From assembly GCF_022414535.1 (NCBI RefSeq), contig NZ_JADWYM010000053.1, positions 1 through 41,651 of the forward strand: a stretch of DNA of 41,651 nucleotides, given 5' to 3'. The position numbers and the translations under genes were made by a program. Positions 26,342 to 34,542 of the stretch are shown here, piece by piece. The stretch comes from Streptomyces sp. MUM 2J. Its GTDB lineage: Bacteria > Actinomycetota > Actinomycetes > Streptomycetales > Streptomycetaceae. The notes under the pieces were generated by a model, which did no database searches, was not told the origin of the DNA, and was given only the letters and a program-made list of their open reading frames with translations. Each line of letters begins with the position of its first letter. Positions within the stretch are counted from its first letter, which is position 1.

Positions 26342-28161
26342 CGGGCCTCCTCCAGTACCGTGCGGGCCGCGCGGGCACCGAGGGGGGAGAAGCCGGGGTT
26401 GAGCCCGAGGGCCTCGGTCAGCAGGGCGCGTCCCTCGGCCGGGTGACCGGCGCCGTGTTCGACCATGCCGCGGTGGTAGAGGAAGAGGGCGTTGCGGTAG
26501 CCGGTGGCGGTGGCGCGGCGGGCGTAGGGGAGTGCCTCGGCGTCCCGGCCGTTGACGTGCAGTGCCCAGGCCAGCGCATCGGCGGTGTGCACCGTCTGCC
26601 GGCGCTTCCACTCGGCGCGCGCCGCCCGCAGGGCCGCGGCGGCGTCGCCGTGGTCGGCGGCCAGCGCGGTGTCGAGGTCGGCGTCGACACCGTTGGCGCG
26701 GGCGAGCGCGGTCCAGGCGTCCACCAGCGCGTACTGCTCGCGGGCCTTCGCCAGCTCGCCGTGCTCCTCGTACAGTTCGCCGAGGGCGGTCAGCGGGCCG
26801 GGCAGGGGTGCGCGCGAGACGATCCGCTCCAGGTTCCGGACGGCCGCCGCGCGGTCGCCGCTCGCGGCCTGGGCGCGGGCACGGCCCTCCAGAGCGGGCA
26901 GGTAGGAGTCGTCCGCCGCGAGGGCGCGGGCGTACTGGCGCAGCGCGCCGGAGTAGTCGCCCTGGTTCCAGGCGAGCTGGCCGAGCTGTGCGGCGACGTA
27001 CGCGATGTCGCCCCGGCCGGTCGCCGCGCCGAGGGCCCGCTCCAGGATCTCGCGCGCGCCGGCCACGTCGCCGCGCAGCTCGCGGACGTAGGCGTAGCGG
27101 GTGAACACCGGGATGCCCGGCCGCCGCCGGTCCGCGGTGTCCGCGGCCCGCGCCGCCTCGTCGTACCGGCCGAGTTCGACGAGGGCGTCGATGCGGCTGC
27201 ACAGGGCGCGCTCGCTGTACGGGTTCTCCGCCAGGGCCCGGTCGGCGTTGGTGAGGGCGCCGGTGAAGTCGTGCCGTGCGGCGGCGAGGGCGGCCCGGCC
27301 GGCGAGGGCCGCGTCGTTGCCGGGGCGCAGGTCGAGCGAGCGTTGCAGTGCCTGTTCCGCCTGCGGGTAGCGGGAGGGGTCGGCCTTGGTACGGGCCTGC
27401 TCGACGTAGGCGAACCCGAGGCGCGCCCAGCCGTTGTGGTCGCGGGGCTGGGCGCGCAGATGGGCCTGGAGGGACGCCACCTGGGCGTCGAGGTCCGCGC
27501 CCACCCCTACCACCGGGTCCCCGTTCGCGGGCACCGCGGCGACGGCGTCCCCGCCGTCCCGTGCCGCCCCCGTGGCCACGGCCCCGGCGGTGAGCGCCAC
27601 GGCCAGCAGCAGGGTGCAGCCTGCCAGATACAGGGCCCGGCCGCGCCGCCCCGCCTCGCGCACCCGGCGCACGGCACGCCCGCGGCCCTCGTCCACCGGG
27701 GCCCCGGCGGCAGCCGTGACGGGGGCCTCGCCGGAGTTCCCGGCCACCGGCGCGGCACCGGGCGCGCCGGAGTTCGTCCGCGGGGGGAGTGACCCGGTGT
27801 CGGGTGACGTGCCACTCGTCCGCGGGGGAGGGGGCACCGTGGCGGATGATGCGGGTTCCCTCCCGTGCTCGTCGTGGTCCGTGTCGTGGTGCTGCCGCGG
27901 CGCACGACCGGGGTCGTCGGCCGGTGCGCCCCCGTGCTCCGCACGCGCCCTCCCGGCGTCCCCGCGGTCCGCTCGCCCGGCGCGCCCGGCCGAGGCCGCC
28001 GCCACCCGCCGGATCGCGGCGACGTGGTCCCGAGTGCGCTCGCCCTGCGGCGGCCCCCCGGACGGCGACTGCGCCGGGCCGTCGGCCTTCCCCTCGGGAA
28101 GGGGTGCGGGCGCAGGGGCCGGCGCCCGCTTCGGGGTGTCGTCGTTCGTGCGCGGGGACAT
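26338..28161 (-). CDS. Membrane-anchored TPR protein
   Basis: A 607-aa protein with a long disordered, Pro/Ala/Arg/Gly-rich N-terminus (1-170, probably cytoplasmic, including the His/Asp patch HHDTDHDEHG), one membrane helix (177-199), and a C-terminal superhelix of tetratricopeptide repeats (about 230-600; for example NGWARLGFAYVEQARTKADP, NDAALAGRAALAAARHDFTGAL, QLGQLAWNQGDYSGALRQYARAL). It should act as a scaffold at the outer membrane face. ATG 28161 has GAGGAGAGGG upstream. It is sandwiched between DUF4331 and the NicO-type gene, with which it overlaps by 4 bp. I infer that it helps assemble or deliver the DUF4331 protein or metal partner; no enzyme motif is present. Confidence 0.88.
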   Translation of the reverse strand: MSPRTNDDTPKRAPAPAPAPLPEGKADGPAQSPSGGPPQGERTRDHVAAIRRVAAASAGRAGRADRGDAGRARAEHGGAPADDPGRAPRQHHDTDHDEHGREPASSATVPPPPRTSGTSPDTGSLPPRTNSGAPGAAPVAGNSGEAPVTAAAGAPVDEGRGRAVRRVREAGRRGRALYLAGCTLLLAVALTAGAVATGAARDGGDAVAAVPANGDPVVGVGADLDAQVASLQAHLRAQPRDHNGWARLGFAYVEQARTKADPSRYPQAEQALQRSLDLRPGNDAALAGRAALAAARHDFTGALTNADRALAENPYSERALCSRIDALVELGRYDEAARAADTADRRRPGIPVFTRYAYVRELRGDVAGAREILERALGAATGRGDIAYVAAQLGQLAWNQGDYSGALRQYARALAADDSYLPALEGRARAQAASGDRAAAVRNLERIVSRAPLPGPLTALGELYEEHGELAKAREQYALVDAWTALARANGVDADLDTALAADHGDAAAALRAARAEWKRRQTVHTADALAWALHVNGRDAEALPYARRATATGYRNALFLYHRGMVEHGAGHPAEGRALLTEALGLNPGFSPLGARAARTVLEEAR

Positions 28162-28202
28162 GCCCTCTCCTCGGTCGACGTGCTCGTTCAGGACGTTCGG
28201 GA

Positions 28203-28247
28203 GGCGCGGCCCGTGGCGTGGGGGGACACGAGGACACGGGCCGCGCC
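28203..28247 (-). terminator. Strong hairpin between DUF4331 and TPR genes
   Basis: GGCGCGGCCCGTG (28203-28215) and CACGGGCCGCGCC (28235-28247) are perfect 13-bp complements with a 19-nt loop, which itself can form CGTG/CACG (28217-28220 and 28227-28230). It begins 16 bp after the DUF4331 stop and ends 41 bp before the TPR start. It probably ends most DUF4331 transcripts and so sets a higher level of DUF4331 than of the downstream genes. Confidence 0.75.
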
Positions 28248-28262
28248 GGTCGGTGGGTGCGG

Positions 28263-29798
28263 TCAGTACGGCCGCTGCATGCGCCGGCGCCACCAGGCCA
28301 GACCGGCACCGATCAGCAGGACGCCCGCCGCGCCGGAGGCCGCGGAGGCGGCGATCAGGGTGGTGCTGGGGGAGCCGCCGGAGGAACCGGCCGGCTGGAG
28401 CGCGTCGCCGAGCTGGCTGCGTACGTCCGCTCCGCCGCTCGTGCCCTTGGCGAGCGGGCCGCGCGAGCCCTCCGTCGGCAGGGCGACATACGGGAACGTC
28501 TTCTCGAACTCCTTGTCGTTCTTGTCGACCGCGTCGCCGAGGTCGTTCTTGGACCCGACCAGTTCTCCCTCGACGACCTGGAGCGAGGCGTCGATCACGT
28601 CGTCGGTGAGGCGGCGGCCGTTGGGGAAGCCCGCCTTGTCGCCGTCCAGGACACCGAGCCGCTTCGGATGCATCGTCGGCTTGATCGAGGTGTTCAGGCG
28701 CAGTTCCTCCGCGGGGCGGACGTGCGGCGGCTGGTTGAGGCCCTCGACGCCCTTGAGGAAGACGTCGACGAGGTCGTTGCGCGGCTCGGCGGGAGCCTTG
28801 ATCTTGTATATCGCCTCGATGAGCTTGGGCAGCTCGGGCTCGGTGACGTTCTTCAGGAACCGCCCGTCGTCCTTCGGGACGGACGCGTTGAACCGGTCCT
28901 TGTCCTTCTGCGGGTTGACCACCTCGTTGACCAGCGGGTTGCCCAGGCGGGAGACCTGGGTCCAGTAGCCGTGGGCGTTCTTGCGCTGCGTGGTGGACCA
29001 GATGCCGACGACCGGCTGGTGCGCCGACTCGGTGATCATGTGCGTCGGGATCTGCAGGGCGATGGTGTTGACGTTGTAGCCCTTGAGGGTGTCGTTGCCG
29101 ACCTCGGAGAGGTTCCCGCCGTACAGCAGGTCGAAGACCCGGAGGTCGAGGAAGAACGGGTCGTCGGCCTGGCCGGCGAAGGTCGTGGCGCCGTCGTGGG
29201 TCCGGTACACCGCCTGGTGGCGCAGTTTGGCGTAGTCCGGCATGGACGCCTTGCCGACGTTCGACGGCGCCACGGGCACGTCCTTGGCGATCCTCTTCCG
29301 CGACATCACGCGCCGGTGCTTCATCTTGAGCAGTTCGATGTCGTAGGTCTGCGTCACGTTCAGGTCCGGATCGTCGAGGCTGTGGACCGTGCCCGTGTTG
29401 TACAGGAAGGTGTTCTTGTTCTTGACGTGGGTCTTGAACGTGTAGCGGAAGACCAGGTCGTCCTGCGCGTCGCCGTTGTTGTCGACGTGCAGGTCGTACT
29501 GGGCGTCCTCGGCGAACGTGTAGAAGTTCGGGCCGCCGGCCGGGTCCTCGAAGGGGATCCAGTTGGCCACGATCGTCGTGGTGTCCGGTTTGTCCGGGCT
29601 GACGAAGGCGTACAGGTCCGTGTTGTCGTACTGCGGCGTCCCCGAGATCAGCGGTGCCTCCCGGTGGCTGGAGGCGGACGCCTCCCCCGGTGCCAGTGCG
29701 GCCACGCCGGCGGCCGCGAGCCCCCCGGCGGCCAGCGCGCCACAGACGAGGGCCGCGACGCTCCTGCGTGCCGCCCCGCTCCTGGAGTTGAGTGTCAT
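28263..29798 (-). CDS. DUF4331 secreted, membrane-tethered protein
   Basis: A 511-aa protein with a signal peptide (about 1-42, ending ASA before SSHREAPLISG), the DUF4331 domain (SSHREAPLIS, DNTDLYAFVSPD, ANWIPFEDPAGGPNFYTF, DPFFLDLRVFDLLYG, LQIPTHMI, LGNPLVNEVV), and a C-terminal helix near 481-502 followed by WWRRRMQRPY. That makes it a surface protein held by its C-terminus. The SSHREAPLI signature defines the family, whose function is not established to my knowledge. ATG 29798 is preceded by GAGGAC at about 9 bp. It is the first gene of the leftward set and divergent from the ECF sigma/anti-sigma pair, which probably controls it. Confidence 0.9.
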   Translation of the reverse strand: MTLNSRSGAARRSVAALVCGALAAGGLAAAGVAALAPGEASASSHREAPLISGTPQYDNTDLYAFVSPDKPDTTTIVANWIPFEDPAGGPNFYTFAEDAQYDLHVDNNGDAQDDLVFRYTFKTHVKNKNTFLYNTGTVHSLDDPDLNVTQTYDIELLKMKHRRVMSRKRIAKDVPVAPSNVGKASMPDYAKLRHQAVYRTHDGATTFAGQADDPFFLDLRVFDLLYGGNLSEVGNDTLKGYNVNTIALQIPTHMITESAHQPVVGIWSTTQRKNAHGYWTQVSRLGNPLVNEVVNPQKDKDRFNASVPKDDGRFLKNVTEPELPKLIEAIYKIKAPAEPRNDLVDVFLKGVEGLNQPPHVRPAEELRLNTSIKPTMHPKRLGVLDGDKAGFPNGRRLTDDVIDASLQVVEGELVGSKNDLGDAVDKNDKEFEKTFPYVALPTEGSRGPLAKGTSGGADVRSQLGDALQPAGSSGGSPSTTLIAASAASGAAGVLLIGAGLAWWRRRMQRPY

Positions 29799-29872
29799 GC
29801 CGTCCGTCCTCTGTTGCCGACTTGCCTTGGTGACCCGACATTCGAAGCGGTCGGCCGGGCGGATTGGTCGGT

Positions 29873-29890
29873 CGGGAAAATTCTTTCCCG
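29873..29890. promoter_or_regulatory. Perfect inverted repeat CGGGAAA-N4-TTTCCCG between DUF4331 and sigma genes
   Basis: CGGGAAA (29873-29879) and TTTCCCG (29884-29890) are exact complements around ATTC, with another TTTCCCGC a few bases right (about 29898-29905). It sits about 75 bp from the DUF4331 start and within 150 bp of the sigma gene start, in the only AT-rich patch of the divergent promoter region. It may be an operator, or its GGGAAA may be the -35 of an ECF-type promoter on either strand. I cannot choose between these. Confidence 0.45.
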
Positions 29891-30017
29891 CCGTCATTTC
29901 CCGCGGCCCGACCCGCGTTTTCGGCCCGCTGATCCGTAACACCGACCGGAGGTGCGTTCGGTGCGAATGCCTGGTGTGACGGGACGGGGCCGGTGCGGCC
30001 GTCGGGAGGGGGATCGC

Positions 30018-30560
30018 GTGGAGGCGGACGAGCTGCTGGTGCTCGTTGCGGGAGGCGACCATCGAGCGTTCGAGCAGTTGTACGGACTGGTGTCCGGGCC
30101 GGTGTTCGGACTGGTCCGGCGAGTGGTGCGGGACACCGCCCAGGCGGAGGAGGTGGCGCAGGAGGTGCTGCTGGAACTCTGGCGCTCGGCGCCGCGGTTC
30201 GACCCCGGCCGTGGCAGTGCCCTGTCCTGGGTGCTCACCCTCGCCCACCGCCGCGCCGTGGACCGGGTGCGCAGCGCCCGCGCGGCCGGCGAGCGGGAGC
30301 AGCGTGAGGCCCTGCGCTCCGGGGCCACCCCCTTCGACCAGGTGTCCGAGGAGGTGGAGGCGGGCCTGGAGCGCGAATGGGTGCGCCGCTGCCTGGGACG
30401 CCTGACCGCACTGCAACGTCAGTCCGTCACCCTCGCGTACTACGACGGCTACACCTACCGGGAGGTGGCCGAGCGGCTCTCCCTGCCGCTGGGCACGGTC
30501 AAGACGCGGATGCGCGACGGGCTGACCCGGCTGCGCGAGTGCCTGGGGGGTGCCGCATGA
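30018..30560 (+). CDS. ECF RNA polymerase sigma factor (SigK-like)
   Basis: A 180-aa ECF sigma factor. Region 2 spans about 12-88 (DHRAFEQLYGLVSGPVFGLV, AQAEEVAQEVLLELWRSAPRFDPGRGSALSWVLTLAHRRAVDRVR) and region 4 about 122-176 (LTALQRQSVTLAYYDGYTYREVAERLSLPLGTVKTRMRDGL). The HRRAVDRVR and YREVAERLSLPLGTVK patterns match the SigK group paired with RskA-type anti-sigma factors. GTG 30018 is chosen for the GGGAGGGGG site just upstream; GTG 29952/29961 or ATG 29967 would add up to 22 residues. The stop overlaps the anti-sigma ATG (ATGA), so the two are made together. Targets probably include its own operon and the divergent DUF4331 set. Confidence 0.92.
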   Translation: MEADELLVLVAGGDHRAFEQLYGLVSGPVFGLVRRVVRDTAQAEEVAQEVLLELWRSAPRFDPGRGSALSWVLTLAHRRAVDRVRSARAAGEREQREALRSGATPFDQVSEEVEAGLEREWVRRCLGRLTALQRQSVTLAYYDGYTYREVAERLSLPLGTVKTRMRDGLTRLRECLGGAA

Positions 30561-31366
30561 GCCTCCTGCGCCGCCTGCTGCGCCGCGAGGACCCGCACTC
30601 GCTCGCCGCGCCCTACGCCCTGGACGCCCTGGAGCCCGCCGAGCGGGTCCGCTTCGAGCGGCACCTCGCCCGCTGCGAACGGTGCGCGGCCGAGGTGCGG
30701 GCGTTGGGCGAGGACGCCGTCCGGCTCGCCTGGTCCGCTGCCGCCGCGCCCCCGGCCGCCCTGCGCGAGCGGGTCCTGGCCGCCGTGCGTGCCACCCCGC
30801 AGGAGCAGCCGGCGCGCGAGCACACCCCGCAACTCCCCCCGCACGTCTGGGGCGTCCAGCCTCCCCCGCGGCGCAACCGCGCGCCCCGGCCGCGCCCCCT
30901 TCTGGTGCCGTTCGCGACGGCCACCGCCGCCGCGGCCCTCGTCGTCGCCTCCCTCTTCGCCGTGCAGGCGGACCGCACCCAGGACCGGCTGACCGCGGAA
31001 CGCGACCGGTCGCGTGAGATCGCACACGTTCTCGCCGCCCCTGACGCGCAGGCGGCGACCGGCCTCGACGCCCGTGGCCGGAGTATCGGAGTGATTGCTT
31101 CCGTCTCCGAGGGGCGCGCGGTGGTGACGTTGCGCGGGTACGGCGCGCTGCCGGGCGGGCGCGTGCATCAGTTGTGGCTCATGCGCCCCGGCGCACAGCC
31201 GCGCTCCCTCGGGCTTTTCAGCGGCGACACGCCCTTGGTCGCCTCGGGTCTCGACCGGTCCGCGACGTCACTCGCCGTAACCGTCGAACCGGGCGGGGGG
31301 TCACCTCGGCCCACCAGCCAGCCGGTTGTCCAACTCGCCCTGGAATCGGTCGGATTCGGAGAGTAA
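30557..31366 (+). CDS. RskA-like zinc-binding anti-sigma factor
   Basis: A 269-aa membrane anti-sigma factor. The cytoplasmic N-terminus carries the zinc-binding anti-sigma motif H36-x3-C40-x2-C43 (in RHLARCERC) after ALDALEPAERVRFERH. A Pro/Arg-rich linker leads to one membrane helix (about 120-140, ATATAAAALVVASLFAV) and an extracellular RskA domain (VVTLRGYGALPGGRVHQLWLM, SLGLFSGD, SLAVTVEPGGGSPRPTSQPV). It holds the sigma factor until an envelope signal triggers proteolysis or redox change. The 4-bp overlap with the sigma gene gives stoichiometric synthesis. Confidence 0.93.
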   Translation: MSLLRRLLRREDPHSLAAPYALDALEPAERVRFERHLARCERCAAEVRALGEDAVRLAWSAAAAPPAALRERVLAAVRATPQEQPAREHTPQLPPHVWGVQPPPRRNRAPRPRPLLVPFATATAAAALVVASLFAVQADRTQDRLTAERDRSREIAHVLAAPDAQAATGLDARGRSIGVIASVSEGRAVVTLRGYGALPGGRVHQLWLMRPGAQPRSLGLFSGDTPLVASGLDRSATSLAVTVEPGGGSPRPTSQPVVQLALESVGFGE

Positions 31367-31492
31367 TCGGCGGGAGAGCGTCAACCCCCTTGCAGGGAAG
31401 GTGAATCCTCGGAGTGCGATACCGGAGTGCCCCAAGGGGGCGATAAGGTTACTCTGCCCGGGCCGGGCGGACTCGTACGGGTGGGGAGTGAC

Positions 31493-31768
31493 ATGGAGCA
31501 GATAACGGTGCGCAGCAGGGCCAGAGTCCCTGCGATCACCTGCGGGAGCAGCGCGACCAGTTCCCGCCTCGACCGCCACCTCTCGGTGCTCGGCGGGCCC
31601 GCCATACCGCAGCGTGAGACGGTCGAGGCGACCTCGCTCATGCGTGAACTGACCACGCGCGACACCGTGCACAAGGGCACCGGCAGTCGTGCCCGCGTCA
31701 GCCGGGTCTCGCTCTTCGCGCCGCTGCGCCGGCTGCGCCGTTCCCTGTTCGGCGGCCACCGGCACTAG
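31493..31768 (+). CDS. 91-residue basic hypothetical protein
   Basis: A small open frame starting ATG 31493 with GGGGAG about 6 bp upstream. The product begins MEQITVRSRARVPAITCGSS, is rich in Arg, Ser and Thr, has one Cys, and ends with a basic stretch (RRLRRSLFGGHRH). No signal peptide, membrane helix or known domain is visible. It stands alone, about 125 bp after the anti-sigma gene. The leader contains complementary blocks CCCCCTTG (31386-31393) and CAAGGGGG (31434-31441), which could form a hairpin that ends the sigma operon, and GATAAGGTTACT (31442-31453), a possible -10 region. Coding status rests on the ribosome site and GC-consistent codon use. Confidence 0.6.
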   Translation: MEQITVRSRARVPAITCGSSATSSRLDRHLSVLGGPAIPQRETVEATSLMRELTTRDTVHKGTGSRARVSRVSLFAPLRRLRRSLFGGHRH

Positions 31769-32004
31769 GGGCGCCTTCCGGGCGCATGCCGACGTCGCGG
31801 GGCCCGGCACCCCTCCACTGCGGCGTCGAAGTCACCAACCCACCCGTCCCAGGCCTTCCCCGGCTCTCCCCGGCCGGGAGGCGCCCGCCCCGCGCCTGCT
31901 CCCACGGCGCCGCAGCCGCCCGCACCGGACCGCCCCGGCTCGGCCGCATCCGCCACCGTCCCCGGAACCGGCTCGAATCAATCGGGGAGACGCCCGGCCC
32001 CGAC

Positions 32005-33201
32005 TCAGGCGACCACGCCGTCGCGGCGCAGCGCCGCGATCTCGTCCTCCGTCATGCCCGCGGCCCGCAGCACCGTCCCGGTGTGCTGCCCGAGCGCGGG
32101 CACGTCCCCCATCCGTGCCTCCTTCCCGCCCGGCAGTGTGATCGGGGGCAGCAGCGCCCGCAACGGCCCGGACGGCGACCCCGTCTCCCGCCAGCGATCC
32201 CGCGCCGCCAGCTGCGGATGGGCGGCCAGTTCGTGCACGTCGCGCAGGCGGGCGCAGGCGATACCCGCGGTCTGGAGGCGCTCCATCGCCTCGTCGGCGT
32301 CCAGCGCGCCCAGCGCCCTCGCGACCAGCGCGTCCGTGCGCTCACGGCGCGCCACCCGTGCCGCGTTCGTGGCGAACTCGGGGTCCGTGCCCAGGTCCGG
32401 GCGGCCGAGGACCCGATCCGCGAGCCGCTGCCACTCCCGGTCGTTCTGCACCGACAGCAGAACCTGCCCGCCGTCCGCCGTCGGGTAGGCGTCATAGGGC
32501 GCGATCACGGCGTGCGCGAGGCCCGTGCGGGCCGGGGAGGCGCCCCCGTGCAGGGCGTGGTGCAGCGGATGCCCCATCCACTCGGCGAGCGCCTCCAGCA
32601 TCGACACCTCGACCGGCCCGCCCCGCCCTGTCGTGCCGCGCCGCACCAGAGCGGCCAGCACACCCGAGAAGGCGTACATCCCGGCCGCGATGTCGGCCGC
32701 CGGGATGCCCGCCTTGACCGGCTGCTCCGGGGTGCCCGTCACCGACACCAGGCCCGCCTCGCACTGCACGAGCATGTCGTACGCCCGTTTGTCCGCGTAC
32801 GGGCCCCCCGCGCCGTACCCCGAGACGTCCACGGCGATCAGCCGCGGATGCGCCGCGCACAGGCCGGCCGCGTCCAGGCCGAGCCGGGCCGCGGCCCCCT
32901 GCGCGAGGTTCTGCACGAACACGTCCGCCCCGGACACCAGCCGGCGTACCACGGCCAGCCCGCGCGGATCCTTCAGGTCCACGGCGATCGACTCCTTGCC
33001 GCGGTTGCACCACACGAAGTGCGAGGCGAGTCCCCGGGCGGCGGTGTCGTACCCGCGGGCGAAGTCGCCGCCGTCGATCCGTTCCACCTTGATCACCCGG
33101 GCGCCCAGGTCGGCGAGCTGCCGGGTGGCGAACGGGGCGGCGACGGCCTGTTCGACGGCGACGACGGTGACGCCCTCCAGGGGCAGGGGCAACTGGTCCA
33201 T
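32005..33201 (-). CDS. CaiB/BaiF family (class III) CoA transferase
   Basis: A 398-aa class III CoA transferase, moving CoA between acyl acceptors. Recognisable parts are GVTVVAVEQAVAAPFATRQLADLGARVIKVE (10-40), HFVWCNRGKESIAVDLKDP, FVQNLAQGAAARLGLD, the catalytic aspartate D142 in YDMLVQCEAGLVSVTG, and IAAGMYAFSGVLAAL. The substrate is not evident; related enzymes use formate, oxalate, carnitine, mesaconate or dicarboxylic acids. ATG 33201 is chosen at the conserved N-terminus; ATG 33237 would add 12 residues and neither has a strong ribosome site. Neighbours do not form an obvious pathway with it. Confidence 0.93.
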   Translation of the reverse strand: MDQLPLPLEGVTVVAVEQAVAAPFATRQLADLGARVIKVERIDGGDFARGYDTAARGLASHFVWCNRGKESIAVDLKDPRGLAVVRRLVSGADVFVQNLAQGAAARLGLDAAGLCAAHPRLIAVDVSGYGAGGPYADKRAYDMLVQCEAGLVSVTGTPEQPVKAGIPAADIAAGMYAFSGVLAALVRRGTTGRGGPVEVSMLEALAEWMGHPLHHALHGGASPARTGLAHAVIAPYDAYPTADGGQVLLSVQNDREWQRLADRVLGRPDLGTDPEFATNAARVARRERTDALVARALGALDADEAMERLQTAGIACARLRDVHELAAHPQLAARDRWRETGSPSGPLRALLPPITLPGGKEARMGDVPALGQHTGTVLRAAGMTEDEIAALRRDGVVA

Positions 33202-33341
33202 GCCGGGATCATGTCCCGCGCACGGTGGTTCTGTCATGACCCGTCGGTCACGGACCCCGTCGCGGGCCGGCCGTAACGGCGGACGGCGAGTGGTGCGCAC
33301 ACGCCGGTCAGCAGCGCGCACCGGGCCAGCGACCCGGCGAC

Positions 33342-33363
33342 GTTCGCCCCGTCGCGGCGCCCG
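33342..33363. repeat. Fragment of the palindromic repeat family
   Basis: This 22-bp block matches 10485-10506 at 21 of 22 positions and is followed by TTGCGGCACTAG, similar to the TGCCGCGGCAC end of the large palindrome. Here the terminal CTAG supplies the stop codon of the leftward ISP-like gene, so the element overlaps its 3' end. It occupies part of the 170-bp gap before the CoA transferase gene. Confidence 0.55.
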
Positions 33364-33371
33364 TTGCGGCA

Positions 33372-34517
33372 CTAGATGAGCAGCAGCTGGCCCTCCGGGC
33401 CCTCCTCCCGGGTGTCGAGCACCGAGGCGGGGCGGCGGGCCGCCGCCGGCACCGGCAGGACGCCCGCCGTGTCCAGGTCGGACGCCGTGATCGGGGCGGT
33501 GGTCTCCAGGTCGGCCTGGTGCGGGCGCAGCTCCGCCAGCAGGGTCAGCACGGTGACGAGCTCCAGCAGTTCCGAGGTCCACGCCTGCGGCCAGGCGCGC
33601 GGCCGGATCCCGGCCAGGGTGCCGGACCCGGCCGGTGCGGCGCGCGCCGCGAACCACTGCTCCAGGACCCGCACGCCCCCCACCTCGAACTCCCAGGCCT
33701 CCGGCGGCACCGGGGAGATGCGGCCCCCGTCGAGATGCAGGGCTTCCTCGTCCCGGTCGTAGTACAGGGTCAGCGGGCGGGCCGGCAGCGGGGCGCGAAC
33801 GTACGGGCGGCGCCCGCCGGGCAGCTTGGGGCGGTCCCCGTCGCGGAGCATCAGCCACAGCACCCTGCGGCCCAGCTCCACCCCGCGCAGCCACACCTCG
33901 CGGTCCTCCGTCAGCGGCACTGTCCCGTCGGGGCGCACTGCCGCCAGTGTCCAGGCCAGCACGTCCGGTGCCGTCACCGCGCAACCCAGCCGGGCGGTCA
34001 GGTGGTCCGGCAGACCGGGGGCCAGGTTCGGTTCCGTGCCGCCCGGGCGGCGGTACAGCGGGCGCACCCGTCCGCCGCGCGGCACCGGGACCAGCGACGT
34101 GGCCAGCAGGACGTCCGGCGTCTGCACCAGGAAGACCTGCCGCTCGTCCGCCACCCGCCACAGCTCCGGCCGGGCCGCGTCGATCAGCCGGTGGTCGGGG
34201 ATCAGCCACTGCTCGTCGAACGGCGCCCGGAGCACGCGCACCGGTTCCGGGCAGGGACCGGAGGCGCGGACCAGTTTCTGCGTGTCGCCCGCCCGGCCCG
34301 GCAACTGCCCGACCGCCGAGTGCGCCGTCCTGGCCCGCGTCGGCTCGAACAGGGTCTCCCGGTCCGGTCCGTCCGCCCTCAGCAGGGCGGCCCAGCGGTC
34401 CCTGAGCGTGGCCGGGTCGGGTGCCACGGGCCAGTCGCGGCCGAGTCGCGGCGGTGCGACGGACCACGGCATGAGGTCCGCCAGCGGCGGAGCGTCGTCG
34501 TGCGTCACGCCGGGCAT
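33372..34517 (-). CDS. Type ISP restriction-modification-like protein (specificity domain), orphan
   Basis: A 381-aa protein matching the Streptomyces group annotated as type ISP restriction/modification enzyme, related to the C-terminal specificity region of LlaBIII-like single-chain enzymes. Diagnostic stretches are PFDEQWLIPDHRLIDAARPELW, RVRPLYRRPGGTEPNLAPGL, APDVLAWTLAAVRPDG, WLRGVELGRRVLWLML, PPEAWEFEVGGVRVLEQWF and a C-terminus ending in GPEGQLLLI. No helicase, nuclease or methyltransferase motif is present and none is encoded next door, so it is unlikely to cut or methylate DNA by itself. ATG 34517 lacks a ribosome site. The gene is 25 bp downstream of the GntR gene on the same strand and may share its transcript. 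Actual role unknown. Confidence 0.78.
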   Translation of the reverse strand: MPGVTHDDAPPLADLMPWSVAPPRLGRDWPVAPDPATLRDRWAALLRADGPDRETLFEPTRARTAHSAVGQLPGRAGDTQKLVRASGPCPEPVRVLRAPFDEQWLIPDHRLIDAARPELWRVADERQVFLVQTPDVLLATSLVPVPRGGRVRPLYRRPGGTEPNLAPGLPDHLTARLGCAVTAPDVLAWTLAAVRPDGTVPLTEDREVWLRGVELGRRVLWLMLRDGDRPKLPGGRRPYVRAPLPARPLTLYYDRDEEALHLDGGRISPVPPEAWEFEVGGVRVLEQWFAARAAPAGSGTLAGIRPRAWPQAWTSELLELVTVLTLLAELRPHQADLETTAPITASDLDTAGVLPVPAAARRPASVLDTREEGPEGQLLLI

Positions 34518-34542
34518 CGTACGACGGGCCCCCGGGCGCGGG

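Noticed and set aside
23156..26446. A 1096-codon plus-strand open frame
   Set aside because: It is antisense to the kinase and NicO-type genes. Its apparent His, Gly and Val repeats are the mirror of the His-rich loop and of GC-rich codons; no family motif is present.
27789..29939. A 716-codon plus-strand open frame
   Set aside because: It is antisense to the DUF4331 and TPR genes, whose signal peptide, membrane helices and conserved motifs are clear.
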